The position numbers and the translations under genes are program-made. 64,000 bases of DNA, taken from Bremia lactucae. Its lineage: Eukaryota; Oomycota; Peronosporomycetes; Peronosporales; Peronosporaceae. Below, piece after piece: positions 1-11,333 of the stretch. Location of the stretch: assembly GCF_004359215.1 (NCBI RefSeq), contig NC_090619.1, positions 2,149,498 to 2,213,497 on the forward strand, given 5' to 3'. The notes beneath the pieces were generated by a model that saw nothing but the letters and a program-made list of their open reading frames with translations, searched no databases and was not told the origin of the DNA. Every line of letters begins with the position of its first letter. Position 1 is the stretch's first letter.

Positions 1-4
1 CTCT

Positions 5-3000
5 TTATACACAGGTCTTGTCGGCACAATGTCGTGATTTCCAGTAGAGTGCAAGCGTCTGAGTTTCCAGAATTGCCAACTGCGAGAGCGCATGTAAAAC
101 TTCATCAGTGCAACACGGGGAGCTTGAGTCTTCAATACGTCTGGCCTTTACGACCAGATCCTGTAAGTCAACACAATGCACAATCAATCAGCAACTTTGC
201 CCCATGAGCAGCGCTTTGGAATTTAAGACCTCAACAATATTTTCAAGTGTCGCGATTGGCTCCAACAATTCGTCCATATCCACCGCTTGCTCGTGTAAAC
301 GATCATCTCGGTAATAATCAGACTGGCTTTCGGCGCTCCACTTGTTAATTACCTCAAGCGCAAGGGCTCGCATCTGTATGATACGTGATGAGATGGATAC
401 GGGTCGTGGAGAGCGCAACAAAACTTACCGCAGAAAGATCGGCAACATCAGAGCATTGAATCGTTAGATCAACTGTTTGGAATTGATTTACTGACGGTGT
501 AAAGCGTAACAGTATCTGACTACCTGAAATGGTCCGTAGCACTATCCAGAGCTTCCCATATTGTGTTCGGCAGCTACGACGCAATCGAGGAAATTCATCA
601 TCGGACGAATCCAAGAGCTGACGCAAGAACGAAACCATCTTTTCAAAGTACAATTTTTCAAAATTTTCGTCATCCTCTTCCTCGTCTTCAGTGGCAGAGG
701 AAAAAGGGATGGAGACCACAAATCGAGACGGTGGAGACAATGCAAGCAATAGTGCATCAGACGGCGCCATTTTTGACCATAATTTTGCAAACTGTGGTGA
801 GCTGTACGCATACTCAGCAAGCGCATCCCACCACTGCGCCCCATGCCAAAGTACACTCGTGTGGGCCTTACCATCAACAGCTTTTCTACCAGTTGGCATG
901 AATGGCTCATGATTTTGACGAAAAGCAGCGTGGATGGCAACTTTACTGATTGGCATTTCTTCTTCGATTGGCTGACTCAGCTGTGCAAATAGAAACCGTC
1001 GATTTTGAAGCAGTGGAATAACAAACGCCAAATTGCTCTCGTGTTGAGCATCTTTTATATCAATACCAATCACCTTGTGATATTCGTGATTTACATTTTT
1101 TTGTCGTGACGAGCAAAATGCGATCGAACTCGACACCCACATTATTCCCTGGTCATGTTGAGCAAGTAAATCTGGATCGAGAACAATGCTTTGTTCGCCA
1201 CGCATTAATAATTCAGTCAGCGGGAAGGAGAAGGTCGTGACTGAATTTTGGTGGACACGAACGGTAAGACACAGCCACCTACATACACGACAGAACGGAC
1301 AAAATCATATTTGCTACCCGATTGACCGATAGAACTATCACTCACCAATTCTCGAGTGAAACCAAAGCTTGTGAGTGTAAAATTCGAATAGAATAGATCA
1401 ATTGAATTGTTTGTCGATCTAAAAACGTTCCTGTTTGTATCATTGATGCTCTCAAGTTCCACTTTACCACGCTGTGGATCCCTACAAAGAACCATAGCAG
1501 CAAATACGCATTTAAATGTCAATTGTGACAATAAGTGTAACGATTAAGCATACAAACCTGCAGCTTCTACAAGTCGAACCATTTCTAAGGCAGCGTGCAA
1601 CGCTTTTAATTGATGATCTATTTGCTTCGATTGAGTGCGAAGAGCACTCGATTTGGCGGAAACGTGAGCAATGCGATCCACAAGATTGCGAACTTTGAAT
1701 TCGCTTACTGATTCTCTATTTATTGAAAATTCCTCTTGTTTTCTATGTAATCGTAGCACACTGTTTACCATCGTTTCAAGTGCTGTCCGATCAATGGTCA
1801 TGATCCGACCTGATAAAAAGAGAATCGACAAACTATCTTCATGGCCATGAGTTGCTAAGCGCATAACGCCCTACGTTCAAGCAAATTGCGTAAAAAGTGT
1901 CCATCGAAATGCAAGAAACAAAATAATTACCAACCGGCTGAAAGGGTACTTTTTCTGATGATAAAACGCAGTCACTTTGCAATGTCGTTGAAATTAACGA
2001 ATCCGCAAATTGAGCTGTAGCTAGTACATCAGGAACCCGGCATGCAAATGCAGAACCATCACAAGTAAAGACAAATACGTGTAAAGTGCGGAGAAAAACA
2101 AATGACTCGACTGTGTGCCCAAGCCTCAGCGTCTTCAATTCAATTGGGAGAGCCTCAATCGTCAGATGACATGTGGGATCAATCACTCCAATTGTGCCTC
2201 GAACACCCAGCACCAGCAGTGCATCAAAGTCTTGAGATGATAAAGTAGATGGCGCATTAATCGAGAACGGAATGATCATCTGAACTGGTTCATTTAATCG
2301 AACTAGCGTCCCATTCCGAATCAGGACACAAGCTTCTGTCTGAGTCGAGTACTTTACTAGCGAATATCGCACGTATCCATCCAGATCTCCTTGCAAAATC
2401 GCAATCACGCTTGCATCTTGCTTTACATCCGAAAACAACTTTTTGAATACCGACCAATGGGTCTCTGCCTCATAAATCAGTAATAATGTGCACGTCGATT
2501 GTTCCGCTTCCATCTCGTCCAGCTCGAGCATTTGATGGCGTTGCAAATTTTCGTCGCTTTTTCCGCGAGTGCTGAAAAGCAATGTGGACGGCGTCACCAA
2601 GCTCCGGATAAGTGTCAATGACAACTTACTGGATTGCATTGCCATATGGGCAATGGACTGAGCTCCTGGCACTTGACAAAACCACTGAACCATCCTGCTA
2701 TCGTTTTGGTCGGACGAGCGTTCCAGCGTCAGCTCGGGTACCTCGAGCGGCACTCTTGTGTGGGCATCAGCAGGCAACTTAACAAGCCAAACATTTCCAC
2801 TTGCCGTTGACACAACAAGCTGATAATGATGATCTAGGAGATAACGGCTATATTGTGCAACGTCGGTAATTGGTTCTGTCGACCTAATGACACACTAGAG
2901 TGAAGGTGATAAAATGGATTGGTCCTAGCGAATACGCAATTTACTCACACACAAGCGTTTGCCAACCAGGAAATGCAATAGAGACGGACGAATTTTTACA

Positions 3001-3110
3001 ATCAGGAATAGCGACGTTTTATTAGCTGCAGATGTGTTAGTGCTAAGAGGCAATAAGAGCGGTGCAGGGTCAGCTACACTTGCTAGTAAAGTCGTGTTAA
3101 TTGCTGACAT
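5..3110 (-). CDS. FAAP100: FAAP100-like Fanconi anaemia core complex subunit, multi-exon
   Basis: About six to seven exons read leftwards. Exon 1 is 3110-2949 from an ATG; the intron at 2948-2895 starts GTGAGT and ends TAG. Exon 2 runs 2894 to about 1930, later exons about 1850-1540, 1485-1346, 1276-415, 361-190 and 160-5, ending TAA. Recognition rests on remembered resemblance to vertebrate FAAP100: a beta-propeller-like N-terminal half (segments such as ILQGDLDGYVRYSLV and LVLGVRGTIGVID), then a helical stretch (RNLVDRIAHVSAKSSALR), a beta sandwich, and a helical C terminus. FAAP100 with FANCB and FANCL forms the catalytic module that ubiquitinates FANCD2/FANCI in crosslink repair in the nucleus. 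Exon joins are inferred from splice sites. The join near 1277-1345 (donor GTGAGT, acceptor TGTAG) does not keep frame by my reading, so that exon boundary, or a real frameshift, is unresolved. An unrelated propeller protein is the alternative. Confidence 0.55.
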
Positions 3111-3231
3111 TCAGAGGATTACGCAATTTTTTCACGTTGCTAATAGTTTAAGATGAAGATCTTAAAGAAATTCGTGGTTTCGTTTTTATCTAAATATGTT
3201 TTCCGCATGGAGACAAAATTATATTCTTAGA

Positions 3232-3297
3232 GTGTGTCCATAGCACAAATTATGTGTGTCCGTAGCATAAATTGGGTGTGTCCGCAGCAATTCCTAG
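3232..3297. repeat. three tandem 22-bp units
   Basis: GTGTGTCC-N2-AGCA units begin at 3232, 3254 and 3276. The preceding sequence (3209-3231, GGAGACAAAATTATATTCTT) recurs at about 4115, where it is again followed by GTGTCCGCAGCAA. The two copies lie about 905 bp apart in direct orientation and may bound a small unclassified non-autonomous element. Confidence 0.6.
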
Positions 3298-4780
3298 TAA
3301 AAGTTACTTTTAAGCATGTCTACACGAAGTGTTCAGCGGCGCTAACTCGTCACAGACCCCTTTAATCGATTGCTACGCTCGCTCGACCTAGGACACAAGT
3401 GTGAGGACATGCCAGCCGCTTGTTCCGCATATGTTCCTTGAAAAGCGAGAGCGATAATGATACCGTCAAATCATCAATGTTTCAATACTAATATTGCCTG
3501 TGTAACTTCAGATACTAATATTGCTGCTTAATTTTCCATAGTCAAGTTATATAAATCACTACTAGCATTCCGATATTAATATTTCATGTCGTGTGTTGCT
3601 CATTTACGGTCAGCATGCACGACAATCAGGTCTACAGTGCTGGAAAGTCGCCAACGCGTACCGCTGTGCGCAATGCTGGCCAAGTCAAGCGTAAGTTTGC
3701 CCCCACCGGGACTTTTGTTTGCAAGACGCCACCATTTTTTTGGCCCCTTTTAGCATCACGGCCAAGTGGCCCCCAAAGTCACTTTTTGAACTTGCCGTGG
3801 CAGATCATTGCGAGCCCCGTGACAAGCTTTCATCGATTAACGCATCAAGTCTTCTACCTTTCAGTCATGGCCAGCCCTGTATTGCCTACCCAAGACATAT
3901 TAAATCTTTTATTTGCAGTCATGGCCAGCTTTAGACTGCCTACCCAAAACACTTTTTGCGCTAGCATTACCTGCGTTGTCGGAGAAGCGCCACCACAACA
4001 GCTTCCGTACAGCATTTATAAAAAAACTTTTAGAGTAAATCCCTTTATTTATTAAACAACACGGAAGTAGGCGGTATGTTTGTGGAAAGGGGTGAAATAG
4101 GAAAGATGTACGCCTGGAGACAAAATTATATTTCTTAAAGGTGTCCGCAGCAATTTTCTTAGTTTAATACAAATATACCTTCATTGCACAAGCTTAATTT
4201 TTTTGTGTGCACTACCCTTTCTGTGTCTTTTTAATATATTCTTGAACGTTTCAAATATTTATATAACACAAATAACGACTATTGGACACACACTGTGGTA
4301 AATAATTCACATTATCGGGCTAAATACGCGTTTACTATTTAAAGCAGGTAATATGATTAATTCCATTTACAATGGAAACTACAAATGACAGCCACCAGGC
4401 AGAGATCTGGTCTATCCTTCGTATTAACTGTAAGTCAATGCATGATGAGCAAGACCTAGATTGTTCTTTGCTGGAGCGAGTCTACCCCCCTCAAATAAGA
4501 GTCACTATCACACAAGTCACAAAGTTCTATAGAACTAATTAGCTAACAACTCAGTAAGTCTACGAGCTCGTAGAGCTTAGTGTCCTAGTTCAAGGGACTC
4601 AGTGGTTCGTAGAACCAGTAGCAACTAATGCCCGAAAGTATATACCTTAGTAAGGCTTAATATTCTCACATTCTACTGTAAAAGCCTCAGTAAGGCACTT
4701 GACGCTTTCAGATCAAAATAGGTACTGGACTTTATTCAACGTTTAAAAATATAGAACTTTACCCTAACTACATTTAAACC
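3298..4780. other. AT-rich non-coding and degenerate repeat DNA
   Basis: No convincing gene. A 154-codon open frame on the plus strand at 3591-4055 has no recognisable domain and contains a 54-bp tandem duplication (GCAGTCATGGCCAGC at about 3862 and 3916). Around 4390 a short inverted sequence (CCACCAGGCAGAGATCTGG) resembles one near 32455. The part just left of 4781 may be decayed LTR or integrase sequence. Confidence 0.4.
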
Positions 4781-5560
4781 ATGTTTCGGCCCATCGATAA
4801 CAATATTATTAGTGAGAACAAAACTGCTCTAACTAAAGAGGAGAATGACATCTCCGCAGTGCGCACCGGCTGCTCTGAAGACAAAACAAAATCGAGTGAG
4901 CAGGAAAATTCCTGCTGGCTAGAGAAGCTGTGGTCCGTTTCGTACAGGATTTAGTTGCTAGTGCGGTGGACGATAGAAACGGAACTCTGACAAAAATGAA
5001 AGAGCAAACAGTCTTTCATTTAATGTTATCGATCGAGTCCTCGGAAAACCTACCAAACATGCAGTGACGAATGTGGGCAGTAATAAATTACTACCCACAT
5101 ATATCTGCCCGTTTCGTGTACTGCACAGCCAAGGCAATGCGTGCACGATCGATCTGCCTCTACCTTTAATGTCGGGCGTCTCCGCCCGTACCATCAGTAC
5201 GAGGCTTCTTTCGGTCCCGAATCAAACCGGCACCGTCGTCAAAGCCTGGTGTTCCCGAGCAGAAGCCTGATAGTCTCGGGACAAAGTCTGGTTCTCACAA
5301 ATCAGACGTTCCACTGCACGGCGAAACAACCGTCGACCGTCGTCGGTAACTCGCGACGACAGGATCGTTCGTGATCAACGTTTTCTTCACATCCTTCGGA
5401 TTCGAGTGGTGAGAAGCGTTTCCTTGTTGAACGCTTCTTGAACCAACGTGAGGTGGAAGGGTTCGAACGAGTTACCTCGTTCTTTGACGAAGGCATTCAC
5501 CGTCGCATAACAGCTGGGAACCTCGTTTCCAACTAATGATGGGCATTCCTTGTCTCGTTC
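4781..5560 (+). pseudogene. Ty3/gypsy chromovirus: integrase C terminus plus chromodomain, decayed
   Basis: The plus strand reads the usual integrase tail: TNVGSNKLLPTYICPFRVLH at about 5067, then VGRLRPYHQYEASF near 5175-5220. A degenerate chromodomain follows at about 5400-5530 (EKRFLVERFLNQREVEGF), which would bind histone tails during integration. Stops and frameshifts occur (for example TGA at 5372). No gag, protease or RT lies upstream, so this is a 5'-truncated copy. On the opposite strand the same DNA carries the antisense gene annotated separately. Confidence 0.75.
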
Positions 5561-6300
5561 GACAGTGCACGAGTCCCATCCTCTTCGAAGGTCTATCAGA
5601 GATCAGGTGCATCCCCGCGCTCGTAAAATGATTGGAATGTCTTAATTTTTTTGTGCATTTCACACGAGATGCACGTCCTCCAATGAGGGTCTTAAAGAGA
5701 GTATGCCTCCTTAGGGACATGGCCTGCAATCTTAATGCAGCGGATACTCCGGACTCTCCTGACACCATGCGAGATCATTTCCGGTGCTTTCGCAGCCTGC
5801 GTGAAAAGCTGATTGACGGCGTCGTATACGATGCGCTTCTGATGTCGTAGTGTGCCTTCATCCGTCGGTGGAACCAGATGATGTCCAGCAGTCGCAGCTT
5901 TGTCGGTTGGCTGGTCGACAAGGAAGTTCTTCTTGCTGATCATTCCATCAGCGCCTTAGGTGACACAGTGTGTGATAACGCTTGGAACGAGGACCGCCTC
6001 TGCTTCGTCCACGTGGTTGAGGGATGCCCGTGGTGCTCCTGTCTGGACCGACAAGGGCAGCTTGGAGAACCCAGATTTTTAAGCGACCGCTCAGCGATAT
6101 CGAGCAGGCTTTGGTCGACAAGTATGAACGTAGCCTTGGTGAGAAAGAAGTTTCCCACTACTCGTAGCGGATCGCGTCAACTCCGCCGACAGCGGAGTCC
6201 GAGTCCACCAGGTCATCGACGGTCCGTTGCTACTCACACGCGTGAGGCGGAGACCGCAATCGCAACTCGGAGACGGTTACATTCGCTGAAACGTCGTCGT
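5222..6300 (-). pseudogene. antisense retrotransposon gene (aORF), copy 1, frameshifted
   Basis: The minus strand carries a decayed copy of a gene seen five times in the window, convergent with pol. Recognisable pieces are a Cys/Lys segment near 5735 (IAGHVPKEA, matching GAGHASKEA of copy 4), NASHHSN near 5420, DHERSCRRELPTTVDG near 5360, and a C terminus NQTLSRDYQASAREHQAL ending TVPV-stop at 5222. Copy 4 ends with the same TVPV-stop. Frameshifts separate the pieces. The start near 6300 is uncertain because the next element (minus-strand integrase end) abuts there. Function unknown. Confidence 0.55.
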
Positions 6301-6306
6301 GATTTA

Positions 6307-6636
6307 TCATCGCTTGGGGTGGCCCGGGGCCTCAGCAACTAAGTGGCGCATTGGCCTTAAACTCTCGAACGACACCCGGAACGTCACGAAGAAAGAGGAG
6401 CGAGAAATTAGATTACTCGCTCCCAGGTTTGCTACTCCTGAGTCTATTGTGCCTTCGGTTGAAAAGAGTACACGATATCTTAACTTAAAATTACCCGTGT
6501 TCTTTCTTCCGCGTTTGTCTGCGTTCTCTTTTTGTTTGTCTGCAGAATCCTGAAGCATATCCCGGACAAATTGAGTTATTGACTGCCGCTTCAGCATGAA
6601 GCCGCTCACAGCGACATCATCGATCGGATGCGCCAA
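6307..6636 (-). pseudogene. integrase C-terminal region
   Basis: A segment running ITQFVRDMLQDSADKQKENA then ADKRGR.N..FK.R.RVLFST aligns by pattern with the chromovirus integrase tail (FVQDI.ANAV....R...N..SFK.N.LVLLSTVNL). It is followed by a GPF-like FVTFRVSFE segment. It belongs to the minus-strand element to its right, and the open frame ends where the antisense gene of the neighbouring element begins. Confidence 0.6.
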
Positions 6637-6967
6637 TAGTCGCGGCGCGTAATTGCCGCATTAGGCGATGCCGCGGACGTCCTAGCCTTCGATAACGATA
6701 AATCAATGTCTGCGAAGTCCACTTCGCCAAGGGTGCCGCTACTTTGGATGGCGTCGAGATCGATTGTCGCACTTGCGACGGTGTGACTACATTAGCGCTG
6801 GTTATGGCGTGAGCTGCACTCGATGATTTCGATGCTTGATATTGACTATACCCCCTCCGTAACGAGGGTGGCGTGCAAAATTAACGAAGAAAGGCGTCAA
6901 ACCCGTTGACGCGTGATCTGCGTTGTTGAGCGCGAACTCAGCAAGCGGCAGAAGGAAGCGTTAATAA

Positions 6968-7379
6968 TTAAACGATATCGTGTACCTTTGAATAATGTCT
7001 TCGAGAACGATTGAAGTATCCACTTTGCACATCAGTCTCCGGATGGGCCGTTATCGACATCAGCAATGTTGTTCCGAGAAGCTCGAACAGTTTAGTCCAG
7101 AGCGCGGAAGTGATCGCGTTCAGACACAATCGAATCCGGAAGACCACGATGGCGGTATACCGGGTCAATGAAGTACAATGCGGCCTCGGCCGCGCCGTAA
7201 CAGGAATGAGATGACTTATTTACTGAAGCGGTCGACAAATACTTGGATGCCCGTGTGGCTTTTGCCGTCGGGCGGATGACCAAAGATGGAGTCCATAGTA
7301 ATCGAGCGCCATGCCTCTGAGGCAATAGGAAGCGGTTCCAGGGGGCCTGCGACACGGCGACGTTTTCACACGCTGGCAA
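6968..7379 (-). pseudogene. integrase core fragment
   Basis: Contains IDPVYRHRGLPDSIVSERD, equivalent to the integrase stretch around the second catalytic Asp (HGLP..IVSDRD). Frameshifts surround it. The zinc-binding N terminus expected to the right (7400-7760) is not readable as a continuous frame, though HH-CC-like remains may be there. Confidence 0.7.
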
Positions 7380-7761
7380 ATTTCATAGGTCCGCCCCCAA
7401 CTTTACGCACCTACTTATACAAGTGAGGCCAGTAAAAGTTGCGCCAAACAGCCGCGAAAGTATTTTCGCGGTCCAGACGACCTCCAGCTTATTGATACAT
7501 GGAACTCGTGAAGTATCCGAGCTCGTAGATCAGGATCGTTGGCATAGTTCTCCGTGGCTCATCGAAACGATCGATGCTGTGCACCAACAGGTCTCCGTCT
7601 AAACTCAACCGTGTGATGTGATCACGCTTTGAACGGTAAAGTGCACCCACTGAAGCATCACTGGGTGAGCGTAGATACGCAATTATGTCAGCATATTCGG
7701 AGTCGCCATCGTAAGCCGCTACAATTTCATCGTGAAGAGGTGATACTGGAACAAATCGAGT

Positions 7762-8304
7762 TCAATTTAATGATAAACACGCCGCACACATGTGGTCATC
7801 ATCGTAGTCAGTATTGTGACAACCTAAGTCCAAGTGAGGATCGTAGTGAGATCGTCGCGACTGGGCGTCGGTAAGAATGTTATTCTTGCCCGGCTTGTAG
7901 TGAACGACGAAGTTGAACACTGAGAAAAAAGAAAGCCAGTGAGCCATCCGTTGCGACAGACGAGGGCTTTTTGTTGCGGTTCGCAATAACGCCTGATCAG
8001 TGTCCAACGCGAAGGTCTGTTTTACGAGGAGATGCACTCGAAATTTGACGAGAGCGCATAGCCAATAGTTCGTTGTCCTGGACGAGATATTCTTCTCGGC
8101 GGGCTTCAGTTGTCGAATTTGATAGTTCACGACCCGTTCATGACCGTCGTCGTCAAGATGAATGAGTGCGCAGCCGATCGCGGAATCGCCGGCATCACAT
8201 ACGGCATGAAACGGCTGCGACTCGTCTGGCAAGATCAAAACTGGAGCCGAATCCAGGCTCTTCTTCACGGATTCAAACGCGGCCTGATGCTCGGGACTCA
8301 ACAA
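7762..8304 (-). pseudogene. RNase H domain of gypsy pol
   Basis: A 180-codon open frame. The connection domain is followed by RNase H: FHAVCDAGDSAIGCAL supplies the first catalytic Asp, then YQIRQLKPAEKN, a damaged YWLCALVKFRVHLL where KELLA..YAL is expected (catalytic Glu lost), LDTDQALL for TDH.AL, and VHYKPGKNNILTDAQSR. Loss of the Glu and neighbouring changes make it non-functional. Confidence 0.8.
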
Positions 8305-8635
8305 CCGCGTGGCGTCTTTCTTAAGAAGTGACTATAGTGGTTCAATAGATCCAGCGTAATATTTTGTGTACTTGTGTAGATAACTTGCTTAACCAAGCCA
8401 TTGACGCAACTCTGGGGTCTTAGCAGGTGTTGGCCATGAGCAGATAGATGAAACCTTTTTAGGGTCGGCTCTAATCCATGCTTTACTCACAAAGCAGCCG
8501 AGCAGCAGATTTTCTGGCGCGCAAAATACTCACTTCTTCAAATTCGCGTGAAGTTTGTTATTTTTCATCACTTGAAATACTTGTATTAAGTGCCCCAAAT
8601 ATACGTCAACTTCACTGAGGTCACCCTCAGCACCA

Positions 8636-9131
8636 CTATGAATAAAAGTAGCTTAGCGCAAAATAGCGGAGTGGTTGCAGCACATGCGACACATTGCGAT
8701 TAAATATGGCAGAAGCATTCTTTAGTCCCTGCGGCATTACCAACCATTCCCAGAGTATACCGCTCGGCGCGCCGACCGCTGCCAGGGAAATGTCACTTGT
8801 TTTTATTAAAACATGTTTAAAGCCATCCGTCAGGTCGATGGCACTATAAATGGCACTCCCAGACATGGATTTCATGACCATGTCCTCTCTGGGGGTCGGT
8901 GTATGCGCTGGGATAGTGGCATCGTTCAGCCTGTTCAAGGCGTGAACGATACGACATCCGCCAGTTGCCTTCTTTCACACAGAACGTTGAAATCGAATGG
9001 GACGAGATACACTCACGCACATGGCCTGCTTTGCGGTGGCCCTCTAAAAAAAGCGTCATTCGCCTTGACTTGATCGCGCGGCAGCGGCCACTGCCGCGGC
9101 ACACGGCACTTAGACCCAGGTACGAGGTCAA
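8636..9131 (-). pseudogene. reverse transcriptase fragment
   Basis: Minus-strand pieces MNRLNDATIPAHTPTPRED, AIYSAIDLTDGFKHVLIK and LWEWLVMPQGLKNASAIFNR are the RT fingers and palm of a Ty3/gypsy element. The catalytic Y-x-D-D box is degraded: the frame ends ALSYFYS near 8640. The right part (to 9131) holds the RT entry region in another frame. Confidence 0.75.
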
Positions 9132-9683
9132 AATCGTGTTGTACTCCCGGATCGGCAGAGTTCAGCAGGAGTCTTGTCAGATAACACGTCTGCGTATTCG
9201 CAGACGATTCAATAGGTTAGGTTACGTGTTTGCGTAAAGTGTCCGAAAATCGAGCCGCAAATTGCTCTCACCGCGCTGACTTTGGTTCAGCGCTTTTGGG
9301 ACGTAAAGAAGATTCGTCCGTTTCGAGCGAGAAGATGCTGTTCGTGGCCCTCCATGACCAAGCTCACTTATTAATTATACCTGCCTTTAGGTCGCGCACG
9401 AAATGCTTCCAGAACAGATCTGGCAGCTGTGTAATGGAGAAAACAGTGCGAGGTGGTTGTGCGCCGTCTACGAATCGACGGCGTCGTGAGTTGCCTTCAC
9501 GTATTTCAATACGCGGATCGACGCCAAGTCAGTCCAGACCTTCTCTTCCCAGGTAAGGAATGCCCTGTCCGTTTTCACCGGACTTGTGTGACGGAAGCAT
9601 CGCAGGCTTTGCCGCCGTCGCATGTTGAGAAAGGAAGCTCGACCACCAAAGTTCCTTGTGGGGGCCCCTGCTCGACCACTGTC

Positions 9684-10195
9684 TCAACCACTTCGCGGCG
9701 ACGCGTAGCACGCGAATCGCCTTGTGTGTCTAGAAGAATTGCTCAAGCAGTACAAAAAGGGCGCCCATGTAGTAGACGCACTTTCACCACAGCGACGTGA
9801 GGCCAGTCTCTTGGGGCAACCAAGAGATGTGTGAGCACATTCCTGACGTCGAATCCCTTTAAACGTTTGGCCGCCCGCGACAACAAGTCGATCTAGGGCT
9901 GATATCGTGCCAACCACAGGATACCCAAGATACAATCAAACGCATAGTTCATGGGTATTACCAAAACGTTGTCGTTGCTGCTAAACCATCAAGTGTATAG
10001 CAGCGACACTTCCTGCAGTGGAAAGCGACAAGGCTTTGCATCAGCTAATTTCACCACAACTTTACCTGGTCCCTCGCGGACAGGAACGCGCGTCGGTAAC
10101 AGCGATAGACACGATGCGCGAAAGAAGATGTTGTTCGCTCCTGAATCAAGGAGCGCGCGCAAAAGTTGCCGGTAACCGGCGACGTAAATATTCAC
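9684..10195 (-). pseudogene. retroviral-type aspartic protease
   Basis: RALLDSGANNIFFR near 10165 carries the D-S-G catalytic triad. Further left, LGYPVVGTISALDRL at about 9920 corresponds to the ILG.PWL...P.IDW second loop after frameshift correction. It lies between the gag zinc knuckle and RT, as expected for gypsy elements. Confidence 0.75.
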
Positions 10196-10690
10196 AATTA
10201 AACAAAATTAGCCTCGAGTCACTCTTCGATGTGGTGGCAGTCAAATGTGCGCGAATCACGCTGGGGCTAGAAGCCCGAATTACCACTGGAGGAACCGGGC
10301 CTAGTTTCAACCAGTAGGGCGCCCCGGACTTACTGGCCACTGTCGTTTTTAACTGTGTAACTCGGTCACATATGAAGTGACCAGCTACATCAGCATGATT
10401 GACGACGGGAGCTGGTGCACAGTACTCAGCGGCACGGTGGCCTTGTCTTCGGCAACGAAAGCAGATCAGTGAACGGTTATTCCTTGCAGACTGTCGAGCA
10501 GGAGTCGGACGACGTCGCTCACAAACGCGACGTCTCGACGATATCGATCTGCTCCAGTGGAATGGCTCTTGCATAAGAAGACCGTCGCCATTCGATGTAT
10601 TTTAACCCTTAAAGACGCGGCCGATGCGGTTGACATTCGTCTCGAGCCAACCTTAGCCTTAATTTTGCAACACGAAAGGCTAAAGGCCAA
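10146..10690 (-). pseudogene. gag C terminus with CCHC-like zinc knuckle
   Basis: CFRCRRQGHRAAEYC at about 10470-10425 is a nucleocapsid zinc knuckle, but with five residues between His and the last Cys instead of the usual four. It overlaps the protease start slightly in another frame. The matrix/capsid part of gag is missing to the right. Confidence 0.7.
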
Positions 10691-10818
10691 TCAGCGTGTC
10701 GTATCGATCAATATACAGGCTAGTCGTTGCGGCACTCATGAGCTTCAGTTGCACATCACCGTACCGTAATCAATTAAATGATTAGCTGAAATTCTATATT
10801 AATCCGTCGACACACATC

Positions 10819-11005
10819 GTGTTCAATCAAGACCTCCATTTGCTTGTCGTATTCTTGTAGCACCCTAGAGTTTTAGTTGCACATTAATGTACCCTATTAA
10901 ATTAAATGATTTGCATAGTGAAATCCAATCTTGACCCATTAAATGTCTCTAACACACCTCGTGTTCAATCGAGACCTCCATTTGCTTGTTGTATGCTTGT
11001 AGCAG
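10819..11005. repeat. direct repeat, 142-bp spacing
   Basis: GTGTTCAATC(A/G)AGACCTCCAT followed by TTGCTTGT(C/T)GTAT(T/G)CTTGTAGCA occurs at 10819 and 10961. The DNA between and before (GTTGCACAT..A..GTACC.TA) is also partly duplicated, so this is a decayed tandem repeat with a unit of about 142 bp. It may be the ruined LTR or leader of the element to its left. Confidence 0.6.
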
Positions 11006-11333
11006 CAGCTTTAATAATTCATTCGAGGACATGGCAAGAAAATGCAGTAGCGACGGCTTTTCAACTGAAGCTCTGGTGAATATATTAGAGCCTACATTGT
11101 CATCCTACAACAGCAAAATTTAGCTAACTTAATGATTGCTTGATACACGATGCCATAAATGTGTTGAAATGATGGTCCCTGTTGTTTGATGAAGGTATAC
11201 TTAAGGTAATCGAGCAAGGGTCTGTGTTCTGCATGGAATAGCGAATGGTATAAAAAAGACTTACTATAGTGCACTACGCAGCCAAGCTGGCTAGAAACCT
11301 CATATCAATGCGCAAGTTTTTTTAAAAAGGCAT

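Larger units (their letters stand above)
6307..10690 (-). mobile_element. degenerate Ty3/gypsy element, second family, minus strand
   Basis: Reading leftwards the order is gag zinc knuckle, protease, RT, RNase H, integrase core and integrase C terminus, the normal Ty3/gypsy order. Every domain carries stops or shifts and no intact polyprotein remains. Sequence is clearly divergent from the chromovirus family at 13437-25593. No LTR pair was recognised. The gag end fades at about 10690, so the element is probably truncated at both ends. Confidence 0.8.

Noticed and set aside
354..1205. Separate genes for each minus-strand frame in 5-3110
   Set aside because: Splice sites and continuous similarity to one family indicate a single multi-exon gene.
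3591..4055. 154-codon plus-strand open frame
   Set aside because: Contains a tandem duplication, ordinary repeat-like composition and no family resemblance; no flanking exons.
10819..11005. CRISPR-like repeats
   Set aside because: Only two diverged copies 142 bp apart in a eukaryotic transposon context.
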